From Thermoplasmata archaeon M9B1D (GTDB lineage: Archaea > Thermoplasmatota > E2 > DHVEG-1), in assembly GCA_002900535.1 (NCBI GenBank), contig MUGC01000009.1:1-13870 (forward strand): a stretch of 13,870 bases of DNA, in the 5' to 3' direction. The translations under genes were made by a program, and so were the position numbers. Position 1 is the first letter of the stretch. Each line of letters starts with the position of its first letter. Positions 1 through 6,670 of the stretch are shown here, in pieces. The notes below the pieces were generated by a model. The model had not been told where the DNA came from. It saw only the letters and a list, made by a program, of their open reading frames with translations, and searched no databases.

Positions 1-309
1 GGAAAATAGATTTAGATAGTATTGTCTATTATTTTTATAAAGCTCACATGCTCTCCCAGCAATAGTTGTATCATATGACATTGCTCCAAAAATTTCACTA
101 TATTTTTTTAGAAGTCTACCACTATAATACATATCAAATGTATTGCCTCTAAGAATACCAATACCTACGGTATGAACTGGCTGCCCTCTTTTGTATAAAA
201 ATTGATAAATATGATTCAGTATTGTTTCAATAAATATTTTTTCAGAATGAGTCTTTATTTTTTGTTTTTTAGACTCTTGATATATATCCCTAAGTAAATC
301 ATCTAACAT
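1..309 (-). CDS. GAF-like sensor protein, N-terminal 103 residues (cut by window edge)
   Basis: An open frame runs from an ATG at 309 to the window edge without a stop, so only the first 103 residues are visible. A ribosome binding site (GGGGAG) lies about 6 bases before the ATG, and a TATA box with an inverted repeat lies further upstream. The visible protein begins with a charged helix (MLDDLLRDIYQESKKQK), followed by a mixed alpha/beta stretch containing VHTVGIGILRGNTFDMYYSG and then SYDTTIAGRACELYKNN. That order (helix, two strands, a loop, then a G-R-x-x-E-L helix) looks like a GAF small-molecule-binding domain, but the match is by eye and weak. No membrane segment is visible in this part. 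It is transcribed divergently from the FecR/cyclase pair, so it could belong to the same signalling locus. The real domain content depends on sequence beyond base 1. Confidence 0.5.
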   Translation of the reverse strand, partial: MLDDLLRDIYQESKKQKIKTHSEKIFIETILNHIYQFLYKRGQPVHTVGIGILRGNTFDMYYSGRLLKKYSEIFGAMSYDTTIAGRACELYKNNRQYYLNLFS

Positions 310-344
310 ATTTTTCTCCCCTAATATTAAGGAAATAGTCTATT

Positions 345-375
345 TTATGCTAAAAATGTTATATTTATAGCATAA
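345..375 (-). promoter_or_regulatory. Promoter with TATA box and flanking inverted repeat, for the GAF-like gene
   Basis: Read on the minus strand, 362-369 gives TATAAATA, which would place transcription start near 337-340, about 30 bases before the ATG at 309. A perfect 8-bp inverted repeat, TTATGCTA (345-352) and TAGCATAA (368-375), brackets and partly overlaps this TATA box. The arm centres are 23 bp apart, close to two helical turns. This is how an operator for a dimeric repressor would sit. No second copy was noticed in the window, so the operator role is inference. Confidence 0.4.
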
Positions 376-557
376 CCCGGTTTTGTATTAAAGTAAAATA
401 TTACTTCAAATTCTTAATTTAATTATTATATTTTTTTTATAGTTAAACTAGGTTTTCATAAACAATTTTTTTCTTATATACTTTTTTCAAATTTTTTTAA
501 AAAAAGTTCTCCTTGTATATATCCAAAATTTTTTATATTCAGTTATGTTTTAAAAAA

Positions 558-570
558 GGAGATTAGGGGG
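558..570 (+). promoter_or_regulatory. Ribosome binding site supporting a CTG start at 577
   Basis: GGAG at 558-561 and a G5 run at 566-570 are the only purine-rich, SD-like elements before the FecR gene. The G run is six bases before CTG 577, which is in frame with the FecR domain. An ATG at 590 is out of frame and reaches a stop within about 22 codons. No clear TATA box could be assigned; GTATATAT at 515-522 and CTTATATA at 473-480 are both possible. Confidence 0.4.
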
Positions 571-576
571 AATTTA

Positions 577-1464
577 CTGGTAAAAAAAAATGCAAAGAAG
601 AAAGCTACAAATAAAAAAGAAATTAAATCAAGGCTTTCTAGGAAAAAATTATTAATTTTGATTTCAATAATAGTTATAATAGGTGTAGTATTGTATATAT
701 TTTTTTTACTCAATGATAACGTTGCTAAAGCTCAACTTGTTATTGAGTCGGGTATAGTCCAAGTTAAACATGGAGATGAGTCATGGATACCTGCTGAAAA
801 TGGTATGCTTTTATATCAATCTGATTATGTTAAAACAGGGGAAAATACAAGTGCATCAATTATTTTATTTGAAAGTAGTATAATACGGCTTGATAGCAAT
901 ACTGAATTATTCATTAAGGAAATTTTACAAGAGGCAGGGAGAACTACTATTAATCTTGAGCAAAATGCTGGTAGAACATGGAACACGGTATTAAAAGTAA
1001 GTGGGATAGATGATTATGATATTCAAACACCAACAACAGTTGCAAGTGTAAGAGGAACCTCATTTGATGTAAATCAAAAAGTTGGTAATACTACTAATGT
1101 AGGTGTTGGAAGCGGAACCGTAATTATTTCAAGTCTTCTTAACGGTGAAATTATCGATACAATAGAGGCGAATAGAGATGAAGCAGTGAAAGTTGATCCT
1201 GAATTAATTGATCAAAATCTTGAAATTATACCTTTTGAAAAAGACGAATGGGTTCTCCTAAATCAACAATTAGATGAGGAATTTAAAAAAGGGGTAAAAG
1301 AGGATTTTTATGATAGGATTCAACAATATATACCTGAATTAAAGGAGATATATGGTGTAACTGATGACGAATTAGAAATCCTAGTTGATGGGTATATAAA
1401 TGGTTATGTTGATCTCCCAGAAGAAACACCGGATTGGATTAGGGAAATAATTGAATTATCATAG
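577..1464 (+). CDS. Membrane-anchored FecR-domain protein
   Basis: The protein has a Lys-rich cytoplasmic N-terminus (VKKNAKKKATNKK), one membrane helix (ISIIVIIGVVLYIFFLL) and an outward-facing FecR domain. FecR hallmarks are the early strands around KHGDESWIPAENGMLL, the GENTSASIILFESSIIRL segment and the closing TPTTVASVRGTSFDV motif. The last ~90 residues are acidic and helical. The only conventional start, TTG at 658, has no ribosome binding site and removes the basic N-terminus. I prefer CTG at 577, six bases after GGGGG (566-570) with GGAG at 558-561, giving 295 residues; both starts use the same frame and the frame stays open upstream. The stop is 12 bases before the cyclase start, so the two are co-transcribed. 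FecR domains are extracytoplasmic sensor or scaffold modules; here one may bind the CHASE2 domain of the next protein (inference). Confidence 0.85.
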   Translation: MVKKNAKKKATNKKEIKSRLSRKKLLILISIIVIIGVVLYIFFLLNDNVAKAQLVIESGIVQVKHGDESWIPAENGMLLYQSDYVKTGENTSASIILFESSIIRLDSNTELFIKEILQEAGRTTINLEQNAGRTWNTVLKVSGIDDYDIQTPTTVASVRGTSFDVNQKVGNTTNVGVGSGTVIISSLLNGEIIDTIEANRDEAVKVDPELIDQNLEIIPFEKDEWVLLNQQLDEEFKKGVKEDFYDRIQQYIPELKEIYGVTDDELEILVDGYINGYVDLPEETPDWIREIIELS

Positions 1465-1476
1465 TTTAGGGATATA

Positions 1477-3432
1477 ATGTCTAAATTATTTAAAAATAAA
1501 TTAGTGAGAACACTAATAATTTCAATGTTCATCTCAGTTGTAATAACAGTACTATTACTAAATGGATTCTTAAATACTTGGGAAAATAAAGTTTCTGATG
1601 CTTTATATAGACCTAGTGGAACTCTTGATGATATTATAATTGTTGGTATAGATGATAAAAGCCTTCAAGAATTAGGCAGATGGCCTTGGCCAAGAGATTA
1701 TTTCGCAAAGGTCATAGAAAATGTTAATGAAAGTGCAGTAATTGGTGTAGATATTTCATTTTTTGAGCAAACAGAAGAGGATGCTGAACTAGCAAACGCA
1801 ATAAAAAATACTAAAAATGTAGTTTTATCTATGGAATATACATCCTTTTCCCATAAAAACAATGTTTTATTTGGAGAATCTTTATTAAAACCAAATTCAA
1901 CATTAGGCGTTCCAGATGAAGATTATTCAATCGGCTATGTTAATCTTTACACAGACTCAGATGGTGTTACTAGATCATTTCCACCGCATATACAAGGTGT
2001 TGAAGACCATGATCATTTCTCAATTGTTGTTGCAAGAGAATATCTAGGGATTAATCCAGATCTTGATGAATCTCGAATATTGATAAACTTCTTTGATGAA
2101 CCTGGTGGATACCAACATATTTCATTTTCAGATGTGTATAATGATAAAGTAAACAGTTCTTTTTTTTATAATAAAATAATACTTATAGGTTCAACCACTC
2201 CAGATTTACATGATGATGCAATAGTTCCTATATCTAATAAAGCAATGAATGGTGTAGAGATTAATGCAAATATTATTCAATCAATACTTACAAGAGATTT
2301 CATTAATTATCAAGATGATATTTCTGTAATTTTTTTAATTTTTATTTTTTCTCTTATTACAGGATGTCTACTATTTAGATTCAAGATTCATTTCGCTACT
2401 ATTTTCTTAATTGCAATTATATTGTTTTATATTTTTATTTCAGTGATTATCTTTGATTACGGGGTTATAATGAATCTTATTTATCCAATCTTTACCATAC
2501 TACTAGTATATATCGCTCTCGTTGTGTTTTATTATATAACAGAAGAAAGAAAGAGAAAATGGATAACTTCAATTTTTGGAAAATACGTTTCACCTATGGT
2601 TATTGATTCTCTTTTAAAAAATCCAGATAATATAAAACTAGGTGGAGAAAAGAAAAATATAACAATTTTTTTCTCAGATATAAGAGGATTCACACCTATA
2701 GCTGAAAAACTAAAACCTGAAGATTTAGTTCATCTATTAAACGAGTATCTTTCAGAGATGACTTCAATAATTTTAAAAAATCAAGGACTAGTAGATAAGT
2801 ATATGGGGGATGCAATAATGGCTTTATGGGGTGCACCAATTGACCTAAAAAACCATACAGAAATTGCATGTTTAAGTAGTCTTGAAATGCTAGAAAAACT
2901 CAAAGAATTACAAGATAAATGGAAAAAACAAGGCATCCCATATTTTGACATTGGTATAGGTATAAACACTGGAGATGCAATAATAGGAAACATGGGTTCA
3001 TACGATAGATTTGACTATACAGCAATGGGTGATAATGTTAATTTAGCATCTCGTTTAGAAGGTTTAAATAAATATTATGGTACTAATATAATTATAGGTG
3101 AAAATGTCTATAAGTTGGTTAGTAATAAATTTGAGATGAGAAAACTTGATGTTGTTAGGGTAAAAGGAAAGAAAAAACCTGTTCATATATATGAATTACA
3201 AGGAAAAAAAGATAAAATAAATAAGAAAAAACAAGAATTTATCAAATACTATGAACAAGGTCTTGAATTTTATTTGAATAAAAAATGGGATCAAGCTGTT
3301 AAATCATTTCAAACTGCTTTAGAAATATATAATGATAACGCATCAAAGATATTTATCTTGCGCATTCAAGAATTTATGAAAAACCCTCCACCTAAGGACT
3401 GGGATGGTGTTTGGGATGTTAAAACCAAATAA
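1477..3432 (+). CDS. CHASE2-domain class III adenylyl cyclase
   Basis: A 651-residue membrane cyclase predicted to make cAMP from ATP. Order: membrane helix at ~9-32, extracytoplasmic CHASE2 sensor at ~33-280 (IIIVGIDDKSLQELGRWPWP is typical), three membrane helices at ~282-301, 305-327 and 332-355, a charged linker (ITEERKRKW), and the catalytic domain at ~390-575. Metal-binding D401 (FFSDIRGFT) and D445 (DKYMGDAIMALWGAP) are present. Adenine-selecting K441 and T515 (DYTAMGD) fit the class IIIb pattern, and transition-state residues N522 and R526 (NVNLASRLEG) are there, so the enzyme should be active. The tail at ~585-651 has a TPR-like helical pair (KKWDQAVKSFQTALEIY) and ends in DWDGVW. 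ATG 1477 follows AGGG at 1468-1471. Class III cyclases with CHASE2 are typical of bacteria, and the FecR-CHASE2 pairing suggests acquisition as a unit. Confidence 0.95.
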   Translation: MSKLFKNKLVRTLIISMFISVVITVLLLNGFLNTWENKVSDALYRPSGTLDDIIIVGIDDKSLQELGRWPWPRDYFAKVIENVNESAVIGVDISFFEQTEEDAELANAIKNTKNVVLSMEYTSFSHKNNVLFGESLLKPNSTLGVPDEDYSIGYVNLYTDSDGVTRSFPPHIQGVEDHDHFSIVVAREYLGINPDLDESRILINFFDEPGGYQHISFSDVYNDKVNSSFFYNKIILIGSTTPDLHDDAIVPISNKAMNGVEINANIIQSILTRDFINYQDDISVIFLIFIFSLITGCLLFRFKIHFATIFLIAIILFYIFISVIIFDYGVIMNLIYPIFTILLVYIALVVFYYITEERKRKWITSIFGKYVSPMVIDSLLKNPDNIKLGGEKKNITIFFSDIRGFTPIAEKLKPEDLVHLLNEYLSEMTSIILKNQGLVDKYMGDAIMALWGAPIDLKNHTEIACLSSLEMLEKLKELQDKWKKQGIPYFDIGIGINTGDAIIGNMGSYDRFDYTAMGDNVNLASRLEGLNKYYGTNIIIGENVYKLVSNKFEMRKLDVVRVKGKKKPVHIYELQGKKDKINKKKQEFIKYYEQGLEFYLNKKWDQAVKSFQTALEIYNDNASKIFILRIQEFMKNPPPKDWDGVWDVKTK

Positions 3433-3461
3433 ATATTAGTTAATATTTATTTTCTTTTTTT
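3431..3461 (+). terminator. Palindrome plus U-tract at the end of the cyclase gene
   Basis: AAATATTA (3431-3438) and TAATATTT (3441-3448) form a perfect 8-bp inverted repeat with a 2-base centre, followed on the plus strand by a T run broken by one C (3450-3461). Archaeal transcription ends at U-rich tracts, so the T run alone may be enough. The repeat overlaps the stop codons of both the cyclase (3430-3432) and the convergent PKD gene (3447-3449). A two-base loop cannot fold without opening the innermost pairs. Confidence 0.5.
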
Positions 3462-4775
3462 AATAGCCATAACAAAGATTACTACAATAGTCATAGCTAT
3501 AAATGTAACTGTATCAAAACCAGGTACCCTCTGAGATATATACTCATCTATATCACTTGTTTCCCCTGTGTCAAGACGATATACATAATCCCATTTATCA
3601 TTCCCTTTGGTATCTAATATATAAGTTGTTTCGTTATATTTTATTACCTTTGTTAATTTACCAGAATCAGTATCCTCAAAAAAATCATATGTATCATCAT
3701 TGTTTCCATCAATTAGATTTCCTTCTATTATATCATCGATGTTTAAGATATTACCAATTATTATTGTATAATCACTTGTTTCTGAGTATGCTTTACCATC
3801 ATAAGCCTTAATCAAAATTGTATATTCTCCGAATGTGTCCCAACTGTGGTTCATATAAATTAATGTACCATTTTTATAAAAACTAGTATTTACTTCATTT
3901 CCATCATCCCAATTAAACATATATTGTATTGTATCATTATCTAAATCATAAGATAAAGCTGTAAACTCATAGGTTTTATTTATCTCACCAGTTTTTGGAC
4001 CAGTTATTATTGGTTTTGTTGGAGGATAATTTGCCACCAATATCGTTATTGATAAGCTATCTGTATCTTCTGCATTATCATCATCAATTACAGTTAATAC
4101 AACATTATATATTCCTTCATTAGAGTAAGTATGAAATATTGTTATTTCAGTTGATGTTCCTCCATCATCAAAATCCCATTCATAATTAGTAATAACACCA
4201 TCTGTATCATAACTCATTGAGCCATCAAATTGAATTTCTTCACCTGTTAATGCTGTATTATCACTTGAATACGCAATTGCGACGGGTGGATTATTTTGTG
4301 GAGGCGGATTTCCTTGCATCTGAGTTTTAAAAGACCAGATTTCAGATCTATTTTCTAATATTGAATCGTTAGCAACAACATACCATTCATATATTGTATC
4401 ATAGTCAAGATTTAACCAAGAAACTGATGCTATTCCTCTACCTGTAACATTTCTGTCAATATCTATCAAACTATCATCATCTGCATTGTAAAAATATACA
4501 TCCATTGTATCATTATTAGAATCTGAGACAAAAACATATAATGTAGGATTTAAAGTAACATTTAATTTACCATCATATGGTTCTGGATCACTTGGTTCAT
4601 TTGGAGGAATATTATTTATTGTTATTGTTACATCTACTGAATTTATATTTGGCAATAAGATAATAAATAATCCAACCATAAAAATAATTGTTATAAGTAT
4701 TGTTGATATTTTTTTTGCATCTTTTTTACTAATTATTGCAAAGATTTTTTTTATATTAAAATGAAGCTTTTTCAT
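3447..4775 (-). CDS. PKD/Ig-like surface protein with PGF-type C-terminal sorting signal
   Basis: A 442-residue exported protein. A basic N-terminus and hydrophobic stretch (~23-41) act as signal or anchor. Three beta-sandwich domains follow: a fibronectin-III-like domain (~57-151), a PKD domain (~163-247; GEEIQFDGSMSYDTDG, then NYEWDFDDGG and HTYSNEGIYNVVLTV), and an Ig-like domain (~251-340) resembling the one in the protease remnant at 7865-8377. An acidic stretch (~347-412) with DGNNDDTYDFFEDTDSG could bind calcium. The C-terminus reads VPGFD (417-421), a hydrophobic helix (~422-437), then KKRK. This tripartite layout is that of archaeal PGF-CTERM-type substrates, which archaeosortases process and lipid-anchor; that homology is inferred. 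There are many N-glycosylation sequons. It probably mediates cell-surface adhesion or structure. It has its own promoter and is convergent with the cyclase. Confidence 0.85.
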   Translation of the reverse strand: MKKLHFNIKKIFAIISKKDAKKISTILITIIFMVGLFIILLPNINSVDVTITINNIPPNEPSDPEPYDGKLNVTLNPTLYVFVSDSNNDTMDVYFYNADDDSLIDIDRNVTGRGIASVSWLNLDYDTIYEWYVVANDSILENRSEIWSFKTQMQGNPPPQNNPPVAIAYSSDNTALTGEEIQFDGSMSYDTDGVITNYEWDFDDGGTSTEITIFHTYSNEGIYNVVLTVIDDDNAEDTDSLSITILVANYPPTKPIITGPKTGEINKTYEFTALSYDLDNDTIQYMFNWDDGNEVNTSFYKNGTLIYMNHSWDTFGEYTILIKAYDGKAYSETSDYTIIIGNILNIDDIIEGNLIDGNNDDTYDFFEDTDSGKLTKVIKYNETTYILDTKGNDKWDYVYRLDTGETSDIDEYISQRVPGFDTVTFIAMTIVVIFVMAIKKRK

Positions 4776-4805
4776 TAATTTCTGTTTATTGAATCATTAA
4801 CATAT

Positions 4806-4813
4806 TATTTATA
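4806..4813 (-). promoter_or_regulatory. TATA box for the PKD protein gene
   Basis: On the minus strand 4806-4813 reads TATAAATA. A start about 25 bases downstream (near 4784) leaves a leader of roughly 10 bases before the ATG at 4775, and no SD motif is present, so the transcript is close to leaderless. The remaining 4814-4966 region is AT-rich and shows nothing else. Confidence 0.45.
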
Positions 4814-4966
4814 CATTTTTAATAAGGTAAAAAATAAATAAAATAACTTAAATTATTTGCATATATAAATAGATTTTTAGCCAGAACGTAATGTTATACT
4901 TTTTTTCAATAGGCTATGATTTATTTTACTCTACGAATAATTAGGAGTTTATTATAATTGATTAAA

Positions 4967-5512
4967 TTATTTCTTTTTTTTCATTAAAACAAATGATATT
5001 AGAATTAAACCAGCAATTACTATAATCAAAATATAATAATATAAGTTATCTAACTTGTATTCTGAATTAGCATCTGAAGATGAAGAATTTACTAAAGTTC
5101 CAATTGAGGTAATTGTAATAACCATAGTTGTTGAAACCATAGATCCAGAAGTTTGAGTAGAATCCTCTTTATCGTAGGTTTTTATTAGAATTTTCCCTGT
5201 TTTTTTCCCTTGTTCAACTACTATAATAGGGTGAATTGTTTTATTTTCATGCGGATTTAATTCAAAAGAATTATTTTCAAAAATTACAGTGATATTTGTT
5301 GAACTAATTTCCACAATTGCAGATTTATTAGCATCATTTATAAATTCGATAACTTTTTGAACTTGACAGGTCCCATCTTCAGTAACATTTCCTTTAGCAA
5401 GCATATTCGTAGGGCTAATCCATACAGCAGCATCTATTTTTGGAGATGTTATATTAAAAGCTAAACTAATTATAAGTATTATAATCAGATAAAGATATGT
5501 ATTTTTTTTCAT
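4967..5512 (-). CDS. Small exported protein with C-terminal membrane anchor
   Basis: 181 residues, no family recognised. A signal peptide (~1-28; KKN then a hydrophobic core, likely cleaved after IDA) is followed by an all-beta region of about 110 residues, a Ser-rich spacer (VNSSSSDANS, ~142-150), a membrane helix (~157-176) and a KKKK tail, so the protein is held outside the membrane by its C-terminus. The beta region reads like one Ig-type sandwich: FINDANKSAIVEISSTNITV, then FELNPHENKTIHPIIV and GKKTGKILIKTY, a strand pattern also seen in bacterial DUF916 and NEW3-like domains (resemblance only). It has seven NxS/T sequons and a single Cys (C49). It lies between two other exported-protein genes on the same strand but has its own TATA box. 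Confidence 0.75.
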   Translation of the reverse strand: MKKNTYLYLIIILIISLAFNITSPKIDAAVWISPTNMLAKGNVTEDGTCQVQKVIEFINDANKSAIVEISSTNITVIFENNSFELNPHENKTIHPIIVVEQGKKTGKILIKTYDKEDSTQTSGSMVSTTMVITITSIGTLVNSSSSDANSEYKLDNLYYYILIIVIAGLILISFVLMKKKK

Positions 5513-5539
5513 ATAACAATCATTCCTTAATTTGAGATG

Positions 5540-5547
5540 TTTTATAA
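5540..5547 (-). promoter_or_regulatory. TATA box for the 181-residue exported protein gene
   Basis: 5540-5547 reads TTATAAAA on the minus strand, 28 bases from the ATG at 5512. This places transcription start a few bases before the ATG, so the message is near-leaderless. A weak AAGGA lies about 11 bases before the ATG and may not be transcribed. Confidence 0.45.
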
Positions 5548-5567
5548 TATGCTATAATTTATTATGT

Positions 5568-5608
5568 AAAAAAGGTTTTGGGGGAGATAGTACCATAGTT
5601 TATCTCCC
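5568..5608 (-). terminator. Hairpin and T-run terminator after the 299-residue secreted protein gene
   Basis: GGGAGATA (5582-5589) pairs perfectly with TATCTCCC (5601-5608) around an 11-base loop. On the minus strand the stem is followed by CCAAAACC and then six Ts (complement of A 5568-5573). It begins 22 bases after the stop codon of the gene at 5631-6530 and precedes the promoter at 5540-5547, so it separates two transcription units. It is one of the few GC-containing stems in this AT-rich DNA. Confidence 0.6.
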
Positions 5609-5630
5609 AGATGTGATTTTAATTGTTATA

Positions 5631-6530
5631 TTATATCACTTCTACCAAGAAGTTGATTTGTCCTGTATACGCTCCTGCTTGGATAACAGTTGGTACATCT
5701 ATAAAGAAATTAAATGGTATTGGTGAGGCGGTTGCATTAAAAACATCGAGAAAAGTATATGTTTCTGATAGAGGAGTTGCAGGTGGACTTCCCATATCAT
5801 AAGATATGTTTTCGCAAGGAATAAAATCTGTAACTCCATCTTGTGTCATATTCGTACCAATAATAGATAATCTATAATCAATATTAACCCACACTTCATC
5901 ACCACTTACCAAACAATAAGCACCAACATTATATCCATAAGTATTATTATATGCTGCTACACCAGTGGAACCAGGAAATAGCCCAGACCAATTGACGTTT
6001 GCGTCAGAAAATGATGCTGTTGTAAATGGATTAACATAAAGAGAATCATAAATTTGATATGGTGCACCCTCGTAAACTTCCCCACTTTTAACATAAACAT
6101 CATGTTTACATCGAATGATATCATTCATTGTAAAAATTAAACTAAATAATGCTCTACTTACATCCTCTGGTTCCATATAGTGCTGGAAAACTAATGTACC
6201 TATATAAGTATCTTCTGGGCTAAGATAGGCATCTATAGTATGACTAAGAGGATCTTGATATATACCATTTACATCAAAGATAATTACATTAACAGTTAAG
6301 TTTTCTCCATCTCTAATATATGAATCAGATCTTAAATTATCTCCTCCATATCTTTGATCCCATACTTTAATATCATCCATATTTATAATCTCAATCCATG
6401 CCTGAATATAATCTGCAGAATAATCAATTACATCAGCTTCTGAAGGGACCCCAAAAGAATTAGTCGACATATGCGGAACTGAAATAAGCAGCATCATTAT
6501 CGTTATAATTATACCAATAAATTTTTTCAT
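5631..6530 (-). CDS. Secreted protein of unknown function, no membrane anchor
   Basis: 299 residues, family not recognised. The N-terminus is a clear signal peptide (KKF then IGIIITIMMLLISV, cleavage near residue 24-28). The rest is hydrophilic and beta-rich, with six NxS/T sequons and three cysteines (C141, C206, C239), and it ends in a strand motif, IQAGAYTGQINFLVEVI, of the kind that closes secreted beta-sandwich domains in bacterial surface proteins. There is no C-terminal helix or sorting tail, so it is probably released or held by a partner. The start at 6530 is well supported: GGAGG (complement of 6541-6545) lies 10 bases upstream. A terminator follows it. It is divergent from the membrane winged-helix gene at 6671, which suggests that protein controls it. 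Confidence 0.75.
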   Translation of the reverse strand: MKKFIGIIITIMMLLISVPHMSTNSFGVPSEADVIDYSADYIQAWIEIINMDDIKVWDQRYGGDNLRSDSYIRDGENLTVNVIIFDVNGIYQDPLSHTIDAYLSPEDTYIGTLVFQHYMEPEDVSRALFSLIFTMNDIIRCKHDVYVKSGEVYEGAPYQIYDSLYVNPFTTASFSDANVNWSGLFPGSTGVAAYNNTYGYNVGAYCLVSGDEVWVNIDYRLSIIGTNMTQDGVTDFIPCENISYDMGSPPATPLSETYTFLDVFNATASPIPFNFFIDVPTVIQAGAYTGQINFLVEVI

Positions 6531-6576
6531 TTTATTATAGCCTCCTTTATTTATTTTTATTAAAACTGATGTAACA

Positions 6577-6586
6577 ATATATAATA
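6577..6586 (-). promoter_or_regulatory. TATA box for the 299-residue secreted protein gene
   Basis: 6577-6586 reads TATTATATAT on the minus strand. Transcription would begin near 6555, giving a leader of about 25 bases that contains the GGAGG ribosome binding site at 6541-6545. Unlike its neighbours, this gene has a leadered, SD-driven message. Confidence 0.4.
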
Positions 6587-6641
6587 CTATGCTGAAACCA
6601 TCGATATTTTATATAATTAGAACAATTGAAAAAAGATAAAA

Positions 6642-6650
6642 ACTATAAAT
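6642..6650 (+). promoter_or_regulatory. TATA box for the membrane winged-helix gene
   Basis: ACTATAAAT at 6642-6650 is about 25 bases from the ATG at 6671, which would make the message leaderless; no SD motif precedes the ATG. An alternative TATA, TTTATATA at 6608-6615, would give a leader of about 30 bases. Both lie in the 140-bp divergent spacer shared with the secreted protein gene. Confidence 0.35.
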
Positions 6651-6670
6651 TAATAACTAAAGAGTAAATT

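Noticed and set aside
479..510. T-run/A-run palindrome (T7A7 at 492-505) upstream of the FecR gene
   Set aside because: Expected in DNA this AT-rich; no T-tract or promoter arrangement makes it a convincing terminator or operator.
2781..2993. 70-codon open frame on the minus strand
   Set aside because: It is the antisense of the cyclase catalytic domain, has no ribosome binding site and encodes no recognisable protein.
3557..3811. 84-codon plus-strand frame within the PKD gene region
   Set aside because: Composition (runs of Tyr, Leu, His) is that of an antisense shadow of the Asp/Thr/Asn-rich PKD protein.
5532..5726. 64-codon plus-strand frame across the 5568-5608 hairpin
   Set aside because: It overlaps the 3' end of the secreted protein gene on the other strand and the terminator; no start signal or family match.
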